Assembly (NCBI GenBank): GCA_040753915.1
Contig: JBFMDN010000045.1
Coordinates: 1 to 46,333 of the forward strand
Direction of reading: 5' to 3'
Length of the DNA: 46,333 nucleotides
DNA from: JBFMDN01 sp040753915
Lineage (GTDB): Bacteria; Desulfobacterota; Desulfomonilia; Desulfomonilales; Desulfomonilaceae
Position numbers and translations under genes: made by a program. Below the pieces are notes generated by a model, which searched no databases, had not been told where the DNA came from, and saw only the letters and a program-made list of their open reading frames with translations. Positions 7,897 to 16,609 of this stretch are shown here, piece after piece; positions within the stretch are counted from its first letter, which is position 1; every line of letters starts with the position of its first letter.

Positions 7897-9000
7897 ATGG
7901 AAGACCTTAAACTCGGTATCGGTCCTGCCGGACCGGCCGCAGGGCTCATTCAATTCATCGCTTTCGCGGTCATCGGTATCTTCGTCTTCGTTTACGCACT
8001 GCCTCAAGGACTCATCGTTTTGAAAATTATCCCCGCCTCGCTGCTCATGCTTATCGCACTCGGCCACCTCTCGCTTTTGGGAGATAATTTTCCATTCGCT
8101 CCACCCGGGGGCCGATGGTGGACGCCGGATAAGCCTCGCTACGGCGCGGGAATAGCAATGACCCTTATCTGGGCGGGCTTCACCTTAATCCTCTTGCTTT
8201 TCATGAGGTATATCTATCCAGGATGGCCCGTCGGACCACTGTATCTCTGGTTCGGAGTAATCGGATTCTGGCTGACCTTGCTCTATGGAATCAACTGGAA
8301 CGGCTGGCCCTTTAAGGGACGACTTCATCCCTGGGCAACCATGGTGGTGGGATTCATCATCGTGATGGGCCTTTCAACCCTGATCTGGAACACATTGACC
8401 AATCTCGACGGAACTCCCTTTGCCGACACGCCCATGAATCATAAGGGTCCCTTGAACGTCAATTGGCTCACCGGATTTCTGGTCTGGTGTATTGCATGGT
8501 TCTTCGTGTTCAGCCCTGTCTTCACCACTCAAGGATGGCCCTTCGCCAAATGGGGACACCCTGGTGCTGCAATCGGTCAGACTATTCTAGCCCACGTGCT
8601 GGGGTATGTGTGCTGGCAAGGGAGCCTGGCCCTTGGTATGAGCCCCACCTTCTCCTTTGCCGCTATTGCCTCGTCCATCATATTCTGGTGCTTGATCTAT
8701 TCCTGGCATCTCCAATTCTGGGGAATCACGAAGTATACCCACTTCCAGAGAGCCATCTCTGCATTTGTGGTCGTGTGTATCCTGATCACCGTCTGGATCG
8801 TCATCCTCAGACAGCTTCTCAGTCCTGCCGCCCAAGTGCTAGCGGCGGAACAGCTACCAGCGGACATAAACATTCTCATCATCTACGTCAATCTCTGCAT
8901 TGTTGCCCCAGCCCTGCTGCTGCACAATGCATTCTGGCTGCGGTGGCCGTTGACGCTCCCTGCTCCGCCCGGTACGCCGCCGCCCGATCAAGCAGCATGA
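7897..9000 (+). CDS. Multispanning membrane protein of unknown function
   Basis: I do not recognise this 367-residue family. The sequence shows about nine or ten hydrophobic segments (for example around 17-40, 45-60, 85-110, 115-132, 148-168, 193-212, 225-290, 285-310 and 325-345) joined by Trp- and Pro-rich loops such as GGRWWTPDKPRYG and GWPFKGRLHPW. A repeated short pattern, GWP followed by F/V, occurs near 115, 140 and 215, hinting at internal duplication. The C-terminus is a Pro-rich tail. GGGGG precedes the ATG. Sitting between the pps-like set and the benzoyl-CoA-reductase block, it may transport or sense an aromatic substrate, but that is only an inference from position. Confidence 0.65.
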   Translation: MEDLKLGIGPAGPAAGLIQFIAFAVIGIFVFVYALPQGLIVLKIIPASLLMLIALGHLSLLGDNFPFAPPGGRWWTPDKPRYGAGIAMTLIWAGFTLILLLFMRYIYPGWPVGPLYLWFGVIGFWLTLLYGINWNGWPFKGRLHPWATMVVGFIIVMGLSTLIWNTLTNLDGTPFADTPMNHKGPLNVNWLTGFLVWCIAWFFVFSPVFTTQGWPFAKWGHPGAAIGQTILAHVLGYVCWQGSLALGMSPTFSFAAIASSIIFWCLIYSWHLQFWGITKYTHFQRAISAFVVVCILITVWIVILRQLLSPAAQVLAAEQLPADINILIIYVNLCIVAPALLLHNAFWLRWPLTLPAPPGTPPPDQAA

Positions 9001-9005
9001 CGAAA

Positions 9006-9032
9006 ATGCGCCGCATCTATAGTGCGGCGCAT
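9006..9032 (+). terminator. Perfect 10-bp stem-loop after the membrane-protein gene
   Basis: ATGCGCCGCA and TGCGGCGCAT form a perfect 10-bp stem with a 7-nt loop, starting 6 nt after the stop codon at 9000. No T-tract follows, so it is either a weak or factor-assisted terminator or an mRNA 3'-end stabiliser. Confidence 0.5.
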
Positions 9033-9870
9033 CAAGGTTCAGGACAGTTGTCCCCGGGTGGGTTTCAGACCTGCCCATGAGTGCCCTTTTAGAAACAGGC
9101 AGCTCGTAAACCTATCCACGGAGTCCTGACGTACCATAGCCACTAGATCCTTCGGCGAACACGAATATAACTCATATCTTGAACAGACCGGAGACATCGT
9201 GCCTCAGACTCAGGTCATCACCTGCCAAAGCTGGGGAATCGAAAATTGCACGAACCGTTCGCCCGAATCCGACTAGAAAGAGAAGAGCTCCTGCAGGCAT
9301 GAGGCACGTTCATAGACGGCGGACATAATGCTCAGAGATGCATCCGATAACCATCTAGACCTCCCTTTACGCCAGGTAACTAAAAGCCTACCACTGCCTG
9401 ATATGGTGGGCGCTCACGGGCACAAGGCTTCGCGAGGAGATGAAGCGTCTCGTGTGGGCACCGACTCAGCGCCGCAGGGAGGAAATGGGAAGGTATTACT
9501 GGGGCAGGAGTCGGAGAATGCGGAGATGTGGTGGGCTCCGATCGCGCGAAGAAGCTGTGATCGAGGGCGGAGGATTTTTTCCGAGCGGATGGAAAAAAGA
9601 GTTGACATCGATAGACCCTATAAGTAATATTCACGGAAGCAATAGAACCAAGTCTTGGTCAATATGGCGATGACAAGCGCTCGCGGGTTTGGCCGTGGTC
9701 CCAGTACTGCCATGCAGTCCAATTCACCGGCCGCCTGGCAGAGGACTTGGTGGTTTGAACAATAAGCATTCCGAGGCAGCGCGGTCAAGGTCTGACGATG
9801 CAAGAAATAGACTGAAGCGATGACATGGTGGAGATCGACGCTAGGCCCTTCGGGAAGGATGCAGCGCGTT

Positions 9871-9970
9871 TGCGTGGCAAATCTACCCAGCCTGGGAAAC
9901 GGGCTACAGAAAATCAGTCGGTTATGGCGCTGGTCGCCAGCTTTACCATGAAAAAGCGCGGCACCCCTTC
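9871..9970 (+). repeat. Dispersed ~100-bp repeat, copy 1
   Basis: About 100 bases closely match 35672-35771 in the same orientation, with roughly five differences. A stretch of 57 bases (9902-9958) is identical. The core contains a small hairpin, GCTGG-TCG-CCAGC. The ends are imperfect inverted repeats built on a GGGGTGCC(A/G)CG-like motif, giving a MITE- or REP-like look. No transposase is nearby. Confidence 0.8.
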
Positions 9971-10026
9971 GGGAAAGACTTGACCGGAATACTATTTGCC
10001 TAAGCTCGGCAGCCCGCTGAAAGGGC

Positions 10027-10041
10027 TGGAATTAGCACTGC
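10027..10041 (+). promoter_or_regulatory. Weak candidate -24/-12 promoter for bamB
   Basis: TGGAATTAGCACTGC has GG and GC doublets at sigma-54 spacing, but the -24 half (TGGAAT against TGGCAC) is poor and the -12 half (CTGC against TTGC) is also off. It lies 54 nt before the bamB ATG, a sensible distance. Low confidence. Confidence 0.25.
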
Positions 10042-10095
10042 TCAGTCGGGAGAAGCGCTGACGGTCGTGTTGCAATCCCTTTGCAAGAGGAGAAG

Positions 10096-12075
10096 ATGAG
10101 GTACGCGGAAACAGGGTTTAATCTAGAGGTCGACCTGACCCGAGGAAACATTGAGAGGGTAGAAACCGACCCGAGAGACACCGAGCTCTACCTGGGGGGC
10201 CTGGGTACTAACGCGAAGATCTTATGGGAGAGGGTCCCGCCCGAAGTCGAACCCTTTTCCCCCGATAATCTCTTGATCTTCAGCGCCGGTCTTTTGTGCG
10301 GCACGCCCGCTATCGGCTGCAACCGTACCATTGTTTCTACCATTTCGCCGCAGACCTTGTTGATGGCTTTTTCAATGATGGGGGGATTTTGGGCACCGGA
10401 ATTGAAGTATGCCGGTTATGACAAGGTGATCCTTCGCGGCAAGTCCCCGAATCTGGTGTACTTGTGGATAAACAACGACAAGGTGGAAATCCGTGATGCC
10501 TCTCACTTGAAGGGCAAAGGCGCCATCGAAACAGCGGAGCTCATTCGACGAGAGTTGAATCAGCCCCAAGCCCAGGTTGCTGCCATCGGCCTGGCAGGTG
10601 AAAACCGGGTCTATTTTGCCTCCATCGAACAGGGGCGATCCAGTGCCAGTCGTGGTGGGACAGGCGCGGTCATGGGTGACAAAGGGGTAAAGGCCATAGC
10701 GGTTCGCGGGACAAAAGACATCAATATTGCCCGACCGGCCGAGTTCATGGCGCTCTGTCACGAAGTGCTGAAGTACATAAAATTTCGCAATGAAAATCCG
10801 ATTCCTGGTGTGATGCCCATTATGGCCGGGATCGGGTCACCCCAGGAGATGAGAGTCCATGACGAAAAGTGGCACACGGAAAATTTTATGTGGGGAAATT
10901 CACGGGTCCGCAGGAAGGATTTCTGGACTGAAGAAGTGGAGAAGGAGTGGACGAAGGCCCTGGAGAGTATGCGGACGAGATTGATCAGTTGCTACAACTG
11001 CCCGATGAAATGTGGGGCGACTATCTCTCCGCCAGGGCTTCCAACCTACATGATGAAATGCTTCTCAAAGCTTACCTATACCATGGCAGCTTTCTCGGAC
11101 CTGGAATTTGGTCTCCGTATCGCGCAAAGGGCTACAGAGTACGGGGTTGACGGATTCTCTACCCCGCAAGTCATGGCGTTTGCCCTTGAGCTGTACGAAA
11201 ACGGTATATTATCCGACGATGACTTCCCGGGTATGCCGGCCGACAATGAGGGGCGATTCTACTGGTTGCTCGACCGGATTGTTCGGCGGGAAGGCATTGG
11301 AGACGTCTTGGCCAACGGGACCTATTGGGCCGCCAAGCAGATCGGTAAGGGTGCAGAGGCCTACGCTCACAATACCATCAAGAAACACGAGCAACTTCCT
11401 CTCAAGCTGTCAATGCTGAATCCCATCTATTTCCTCATGTATTGTACCGGCGAGAAGATAAGCATTACCCAGATCGAAGGGCAGTTCCCTCAGGCACCTT
11501 TTCCGACACGAGAGGAGAGAGAAGCTTTCGTAAAAGACTGGTTCCAGGTTCCTCATGAGAAGTTCAAACAATATTTCTTGGACTGGGAGCCACGTGGCGA
11601 AAAGTCGATGCCCTACTACCCGACCGTTGAAATGTGCTGTGACATTGTGGACTGGCAGGAGCGGATGCACTACATCGACGATGCCCTCGGGATGTGCGCC
11701 GGTTTATCGTCATTTCCCCTCAAGCCCCCGTATCATATACATAATTACCCGCAGTTTCTCTCGTCTGGTGCCGGGATCGATATGGATGAAGACAAGCTAA
11801 CCCAGGCAGCCAAGAGGTACCGGACATTAATTAGAGCCATTAATATCCGAAGGGGCATGAGAAGGAAGGACGACAAGCCCCCTGAGAACCACTGGAAGAA
11901 GAGGTTCCCTGAGCTCGAAAAGGAGCTTCTGGACACGTATTACAGATTCAAAGGGTGGAACGAGCACGGTATACCGACCAAAGAGTCTTTGCATGAATTG
12001 AGTCTGGATTACGTGTCCGGAGACTTCGACAAGAGAGGGATATATTCGGAAAACGGGGGCAGCGTTTCGGGCTAA
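10096..12075 (+). CDS. bamB: Class II benzoyl-CoA reductase active-site subunit, tungsten AOR-family BamB
   Basis: This 659-residue aldehyde:ferredoxin-oxidoreductase-family protein closely resembles BamB of the ATP-independent class II benzoyl-CoA reductase. That enzyme reduces benzoyl-CoA to cyclohexadienoyl-CoA at a tungsten-bis-pyranopterin cofactor. Visible features are the N-terminal block ETGFNLEVDLTRGNIERV, GGFWAPELKYAGYDK, the Fe-S motif CYNCPMKC at about 299, and the late cluster cysteine in DDALGMCAGLSSFP at about 534. The stretch VEMCCDIVDWQERMHYI also matches the BamB type more than generic AORs, as I recall them. The ATG at 10096 follows AGAGGAG at good spacing. A TTG at 10081 is possible in frame but lies within the ribosome-binding region. 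The gene begins a block with HdrA-like and MvhD-like genes, as in bam clusters. Confidence 0.88.
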   Translation: MRYAETGFNLEVDLTRGNIERVETDPRDTELYLGGLGTNAKILWERVPPEVEPFSPDNLLIFSAGLLCGTPAIGCNRTIVSTISPQTLLMAFSMMGGFWAPELKYAGYDKVILRGKSPNLVYLWINNDKVEIRDASHLKGKGAIETAELIRRELNQPQAQVAAIGLAGENRVYFASIEQGRSSASRGGTGAVMGDKGVKAIAVRGTKDINIARPAEFMALCHEVLKYIKFRNENPIPGVMPIMAGIGSPQEMRVHDEKWHTENFMWGNSRVRRKDFWTEEVEKEWTKALESMRTRLISCYNCPMKCGATISPPGLPTYMMKCFSKLTYTMAAFSDLEFGLRIAQRATEYGVDGFSTPQVMAFALELYENGILSDDDFPGMPADNEGRFYWLLDRIVRREGIGDVLANGTYWAAKQIGKGAEAYAHNTIKKHEQLPLKLSMLNPIYFLMYCTGEKISITQIEGQFPQAPFPTREEREAFVKDWFQVPHEKFKQYFLDWEPRGEKSMPYYPTVEMCCDIVDWQERMHYIDDALGMCAGLSSFPLKPPYHIHNYPQFLSSGAGIDMDEDKLTQAAKRYRTLIRAINIRRGMRRKDDKPPENHWKKRFPELEKELLDTYYRFKGWNEHGIPTKESLHELSLDYVSGDFDKRGIYSENGGSVSG

Positions 12076-12080
12076 AACAG

Positions 12081-12347
12081 ATGGTTGAATCCGGCTCGGG
12101 TAGCCTCTTCTGCTGCGGACCAGGCAGCACGGTTCGGATGGAAACCCGAACGGGCGAGAAATTCTCCGATCTGAGGGTAGACCAGGCCCTGGGGTCGGAG
12201 CTCAGGTCCTGGCTTTTTCCTTCCCCTCCTGCGGTACCATTGCCTGAGGAGAGCAGGGTAACCATGGGTGTAGCGGAAGGAATCGAGGTGAAGGACATTG
12301 CGGGGATCATCCAGGAATTGATTCAGGGAATCGAATTGGGCCGATGA
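12081..12347 (+). CDS. Small hypothetical protein between bamB and the HdrA-like gene
   Basis: This 88-residue ORF begins with an ATG 6 nt after the bamB stop and ends 11 nt before the GTG of the HdrA-like gene, so it is tightly placed within the operon. I do not recognise it. It has an adjacent Cys pair near residues 11-12 (GSLFCCGPGS) and an amphipathic C-terminal helix (IEVKDIAGIIQELIQGIELG). It does not look like the Fe-S protein BamC, which has several cysteine motifs, although it occupies a similar position. It may be a small accessory protein or a non-functional ORF. Confidence 0.5.
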   Translation: MVESGSGSLFCCGPGSTVRMETRTGEKFSDLRVDQALGSELRSWLFPSPPAVPLPEESRVTMGVAEGIEVKDIAGIIQELIQGIELGR

Positions 12348-12358
12348 GGTGAGAGAAA

Positions 12359-15300
12359 GTGGAAGAAGAACAAGTCGGAAAACAGACGGGTAAGAGGTTC
12401 CGAGAACAGAATTTCGGAGATGTAATGGTCGTTGGCGGCGGAATCAGCGGCATTCAGGCCTCTCTTGATCTAGCCACTGCCGGCTTCAAGGTCTACCTGA
12501 TTGAGAAGGGGCCCAGTATCGGCGGCCATATGGCGCAACTTGACAAGACCTTTCCCACTAATGACTGCTCCATGTGTATTGAATCTCCCAAGTTTGTTGA
12601 GTGCAACAGGCATCCCAACATAGAGATAGCAACCTATACCGAAGTGGACAGCATAGAGGGAGAGGCGGGAGACTTCAAGGTAACGCTCCTCAAGAAGCCC
12701 AGGTATATTCTTGAGGATAAATGCACGGGTTGTACTACCTGTGTAGAATACTGCCCGGTCACATACCCCGATCAGTTCAATCAAGAGATATCGAAGAATA
12801 AGGCCATCCACATTTACTTCGCGCAGGCGATTCCCTTGAAGCCTTATATAGATGAAAGCTGCCTTTACCTGAAAGACAAGAAATGCACCATATGCCAGGC
12901 CGTATGCCAAAATAATGCCATAGATTTCAGTCAGACTGGAGAGAAGGAAGAAGTAAGAGTTGGAGCCGTGATTCTCTCCCCGGGCTTTGAACCCTTTGAT
13001 CCGAGGGTCAAGAAAGAGTACAGATACGGCGAGTTTCAAAACGTGGTGACCAGTTTGGATTACGAGCGTCTCTTATGCGCAACCGGGCCGTACGAAGGTG
13101 AGATATTGAGAGCTTCGGACAAGAAGCATCCCCATAATATCGCCTGGCTTCACTGTGTGGGATCGAGACGGGTTACTCCCGGAGAAAACAGCTATTGTTC
13201 GGCAGTATGCTGCACTTACACTCAGAAACAGGTTATCCTGACAAAAGACCATGACGCTGACGCGCGATGCACCATATTCCATAACGACATCCGCTCCTAC
13301 GGCAAGGATTTCGAGCGATTTTTCCAGAGAACAGAGAAGCTTCCCGGCGTTCGATTCATCAGGAGCTACGCCTCGATAGTGAGAGAGGACCCGGTGACCA
13401 AGAATGTCACGGTCCGCTATTCCACACCCGACGAAGGAGTAAAAGAGGAAGAATTCGATATGGTGGTGTTGTCCGTCGGATTGAATCCTTCGGCCGATGT
13501 GGAAGTCCTGGCGAAGAAATTCGGCATTGAGCTCAACTCTCACGGATTCTGCAAAGTCAACCCATTCAATCCCATGGAGACGACTCGGCCAGGGATTTTC
13601 GTGAGCGGAGCCTTCCAGGGTCCTATCGATATCCCCGAGTCGGTCGTGACGGCCTGCGGGGCCGGCTCCCAATGTGGTCAGCTCCTTTCCTACCGGCGAG
13701 GAAATCTGTCGAAAGCCAGGATGTATCCCGTTGAGAGGGATGTCTCCAACGAAGATCCCAAAGTGGGTGTGTATGTATGTCATTGTGGAGCCAATATCGG
13801 AAGGATAGTGGATGTTCCTTCAACAGTTGAATATGCGCTGACTTTGCCCAATGTTGCTCATGCTGAAGAAAGCCTCTTTATATGTTCTACTGAAGCCGCA
13901 GCGATGCTGGCGAAGGATATCCGGGAGAGGGGGCTCAATCGCGTGGTCGTGGCTGCGTGTACTCCCAGGACGCACGAACCCTTGTTCCGGGACACCCTGA
14001 GGGAGGCTGGAATAAATCAGTACTTTTACGACATGGCGAACATCAGAGAGCATTGTTCTTGGGTCCACTCGAAGGAAAAGGAGGAAGCCACACAGAAAGC
14101 GAAAGACATTATCCGGATGTCCGTAGCGCGGGCATGTCATTTGGAGCCCCTGCAGGAGTTTGATCTTCCCGTGGACAAGAAAGCGCTGGTGATCGGTGGA
14201 GGCATAGCCGGCATGACGTGTGCTCTCTCCATCGCACAGCAGGGGCATGAGGTGCACCTAGTGGAAAAGGAGCGCGATCTTGGTGGACTAGCGAGAAGAG
14301 TTCACTATACGCTGGAAGGGCTGGATGTTCAGGCCTACCTGCGTGATCTTATAAGAAAGGTATATCAGCACCCCCTAGTCCATGTCTATCACGAGGCGAT
14401 CGTCGTGGGGTCTAGCGGTTATGTGGGGAATTTTGTCACGAGGGTAAAGTCCGATAAGGGAATCACAGAAATAAAGCATGGGGCTACCGTCATCGCTACT
14501 GGCGCAGAAGTATACAAACCCACCGAGTACCTTTACGGAGAAGATGACAGGGTCCTGACCCACCTTGAGTTGGAGGAGAAGATTGCGGCAGGAGATCACA
14601 ATGTCCTCGGCGCCAAGAGTCTCGTGATGATCCAATGCGTGGGGTGCAGAAATGAGGACAGGAACTACTGCAGCAGGATATGTTGCAGCGAGTCTATAAA
14701 GAACGCCTTGTTACTCAAAGAGAGAACCCCCGAGATGGATATCTACATTCTCTTCCGGGATATGCGAACGTACGGGTTCAAAGAGGATTATTATCGGAAG
14801 GCTTCAGAGAAAGACGTGAAGTTCATCCGCTACGAGCCGCAGGACAAGCCCGTGGTCGAGCCAGGCGTGTCGGAGGAGGGCCGATCTGTTCTGAAGGTTA
14901 CGGTGACGGATTCCATTCTTGGAAAGAAGCTTGAGTTGGATGGTGATATGATTGCTCTGGCTGCCGCGGTTATTCCCTCCGCAGACATACAGGACTTGGT
15001 TGGCCTCTTCAAGGTGGCCTTGAGCCCAGATGAATTCTTTCAGGAAGCCCACGTGAAATTGAGACCCGTTGATTTTGGTGCCGAAGGCATTTACCTCTGC
15101 GGCATGGCCCACTATCCAAAACTTATATCGGAGACGGTCAGCCAGGCCTATGGAGCTGCAGGCCGGACCTTGACGCTCCTTGCAAATGATACGGTCGTTG
15201 CCTCCGGCTCCGTGTGCAAAGTGGATGAGGATAAATGTATTTCCTGCGGGGCATGCATCGCAGCATGTACCTATGGCGCCATTGATTTCTATGAGAGCCC

Positions 15301-15499
15301 TCGTGGCAGAAAAGCCAGGGTCACCTCTGTCCTCTGTAAGGGAGATGGTCTGTGTAATGCAAAATGTCCGACAGGGGCGATTTCATTAAAGCACTATACC
15401 GACGAGGAGCTCTTCAGCCAGATTATTGCGGCCGGTCCACCACAGAAAGGGATCGAGCAACAAATTGATAAGGCGGTTGGATCCGCCGGGAACGCTTGA
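12359..15499 (+). CDS. bamE: HdrA-like FAD/Fe-S electron-transfer protein, BamE-like
   Basis: This 1046-residue protein is a duplicated heterodisulfide-reductase-A-type flavoprotein. The first FAD site, VVGGGISGIQASLDLATAG, is at about 25-43, with a second, VIGGGIAGMT, at about 610. Iron-sulfur motifs include CTGCTTCVEYC at about 122, CTICQAVC at about 176, SYCSAVCC and NYCSRICC in the two halves, CHCG in the middle, and a C-terminal ferredoxin module (CISCGACIAAC near 960, then GLCNAKCPTGAI). Size and duplication match BamE, thought to bifurcate or pass electrons toward the benzoyl-CoA reductase core. The GTG start is preceded by GAGGTGAG. It is co-directional with bamB and the MvhD-like gene. 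A general HdrA of another redox complex is the alternative, but context favours BamE. Confidence 0.82.
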   Translation: MEEEQVGKQTGKRFREQNFGDVMVVGGGISGIQASLDLATAGFKVYLIEKGPSIGGHMAQLDKTFPTNDCSMCIESPKFVECNRHPNIEIATYTEVDSIEGEAGDFKVTLLKKPRYILEDKCTGCTTCVEYCPVTYPDQFNQEISKNKAIHIYFAQAIPLKPYIDESCLYLKDKKCTICQAVCQNNAIDFSQTGEKEEVRVGAVILSPGFEPFDPRVKKEYRYGEFQNVVTSLDYERLLCATGPYEGEILRASDKKHPHNIAWLHCVGSRRVTPGENSYCSAVCCTYTQKQVILTKDHDADARCTIFHNDIRSYGKDFERFFQRTEKLPGVRFIRSYASIVREDPVTKNVTVRYSTPDEGVKEEEFDMVVLSVGLNPSADVEVLAKKFGIELNSHGFCKVNPFNPMETTRPGIFVSGAFQGPIDIPESVVTACGAGSQCGQLLSYRRGNLSKARMYPVERDVSNEDPKVGVYVCHCGANIGRIVDVPSTVEYALTLPNVAHAEESLFICSTEAAAMLAKDIRERGLNRVVVAACTPRTHEPLFRDTLREAGINQYFYDMANIREHCSWVHSKEKEEATQKAKDIIRMSVARACHLEPLQEFDLPVDKKALVIGGGIAGMTCALSIAQQGHEVHLVEKERDLGGLARRVHYTLEGLDVQAYLRDLIRKVYQHPLVHVYHEAIVVGSSGYVGNFVTRVKSDKGITEIKHGATVIATGAEVYKPTEYLYGEDDRVLTHLELEEKIAAGDHNVLGAKSLVMIQCVGCRNEDRNYCSRICCSESIKNALLLKERTPEMDIYILFRDMRTYGFKEDYYRKASEKDVKFIRYEPQDKPVVEPGVSEEGRSVLKVTVTDSILGKKLELDGDMIALAAAVIPSADIQDLVGLFKVALSPDEFFQEAHVKLRPVDFGAEGIYLCGMAHYPKLISETVSQAYGAAGRTLTLLANDTVVASGSVCKVDEDKCISCGACIAACTYGAIDFYESPRGRKARVTSVLCKGDGLCNAKCPTGAISLKHYTDEELFSQIIAAGPPQKGIEQQIDKAVGSAGNA

Positions 15500-15536
15500 A
15501 CAAATCCGGGATCGGTAACAAAGGAGGCTAGATAAA

Positions 15537-16322
15537 ATGAGTACAGGGCCGAAGTTTAAGCCACGGATACTAGGTCTCATATGCAATTGGTGCTGCTATG
15601 GAGGAGCGGACCTGTGTGGTGTTTCTCGTTTTCAGTACCCCCCTTATATAAGGCTCATAAGAATCATGTGTTCGGGCAGAGTCGATCTGGCTCATATACT
15701 CCTCGCTTTCTCAACCGGACAGGACGCGGTATTTATCGGTGGTTGTCATCTCAACGACTGCCATTACATTACCGAGGGAAATTACGATGCATTGAGCGTT
15801 GTGACCATAGGCAAGAAATTGCTTAAGCACATAGGGGTCAACCCGGAACGGTTACGGCTTGAATGGGTATCTGCCGGTGAAGGAATCCGGTTCGCGAACA
15901 TCATGAATGAATTCGGACGGCAAATGGAGGAGTTAGGGCCCCTTGGCAAGAGCGAGGGGTTAGACGAGCATACATTGAAATTCAGGCTTGAGGCAATAAG
16001 AAAACTTGTCCCCTACCTTAAGCTGGTGCAAACGGAAAGGCTGGCCGTACCTCCAAGCCCGTCGGTCTCGGGACAGCAGGAACAGCACTACCATGAGTTC
16101 TTTGAAAGTGACGAGGTGAACCGAATATTTCAAGAGGCAATCTTCGACAAACTTGCTATCACCCAGATCGTCTCACTCCTGGGGAACGGTCCCCTTTCGA
16201 CTGCAGATATTGCAAGCACGTTGGGCCTAACCCCGTCCGAGGTATCCAGGCACCTGAATACCTCATCGCGACAGGGATTGGTCCGGTACGATGAGAGCCG
16301 GAAATGTTTTGCCCTCGCGTGA
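15537..16322 (+). CDS. MvhD-like Fe-S protein with C-terminal winged-helix domain, BamF-like
   Basis: This 261-residue protein starts with an MvhD (hydrogenase delta subunit) domain, about residues 9-130. It has CNWCCYGGADLCGVSR at about 16-31 and GGCHLNDCHYITEGNYDA near 71-88, the cysteines expected to hold a [2Fe-2S] cluster linking HdrA to an electron partner. BamF is the MvhD-like member of bam operons. Residues about 195-261 instead read as a winged helix of the ArsR/MarR type (NGPLSTADIASTLGLTPSEVSRHLN). The fusion could be regulatory or structural. AGGAGG precedes the ATG, 38 nt after the HdrA-like gene. No in-frame TGA is present, so no selenocysteine is implied. Confidence 0.75.
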   Translation: MSTGPKFKPRILGLICNWCCYGGADLCGVSRFQYPPYIRLIRIMCSGRVDLAHILLAFSTGQDAVFIGGCHLNDCHYITEGNYDALSVVTIGKKLLKHIGVNPERLRLEWVSAGEGIRFANIMNEFGRQMEELGPLGKSEGLDEHTLKFRLEAIRKLVPYLKLVQTERLAVPPSPSVSGQQEQHYHEFFESDEVNRIFQEAIFDKLAITQIVSLLGNGPLSTADIASTLGLTPSEVSRHLNTSSRQGLVRYDESRKCFALA

Positions 16323-16609
16323 GCCTAAACGGCAGGCGGTTGGTCGGAAGAAGAAAGACCCTAGCGGAGCGCGAACGAGTTCTCAAGCCATTGTTTGCGA
16401 GTCGGCGTGTCGATCACGCCATGACTGATCTTGAAAGCGCTCCATTGTGGTCCCGCTGAATATTCATTCCCAGTTACCTCCGCCTGCATGGACGGAGGGC
16501 CGCTCACGTGGAATTCTGCCGCAGGGTCTTGAAACGGCATTGTGAGAGCTCGGGAGGCGATGGAGTCAAAACATGGAAGTTGACCTGATTCCGAGCGGAG
16601 CCCTTGGTT

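Larger units (their letters stand above)
9033..10095. other. Gene-free ~1.06-kb stretch ahead of bamB
   Basis: I find no supportable gene here. Short reading frames at 9328-9673 overlap each other on both strands and show no conserved motif or ribosome binding site. The stretch holds one copy of a dispersed repeat (9871-9970) and a weak -24/-12-like motif (10027-10041). A long spacer between two catabolic operons of this kind may be the scar of earlier insertions or deletions. Confidence 0.5.

Noticed and set aside
9328..9673. Several overlapping ORFs of 64-99 codons on both strands
   Set aside because: They compete with each other, have no family motif and no convincing ribosome site; treated as non-coding.
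12081..12347. Calling the 88-residue ORF BamC
   Set aside because: BamC is an Fe-S protein with several cysteine motifs; this ORF has only one Cys pair and no ferredoxin pattern.
15537..16322. Selenocysteine in the MvhD-like protein, as suggested for some BamF proteins
   Set aside because: The frame has no in-frame TGA before its natural stop; all relevant positions are ordinary Cys codons.
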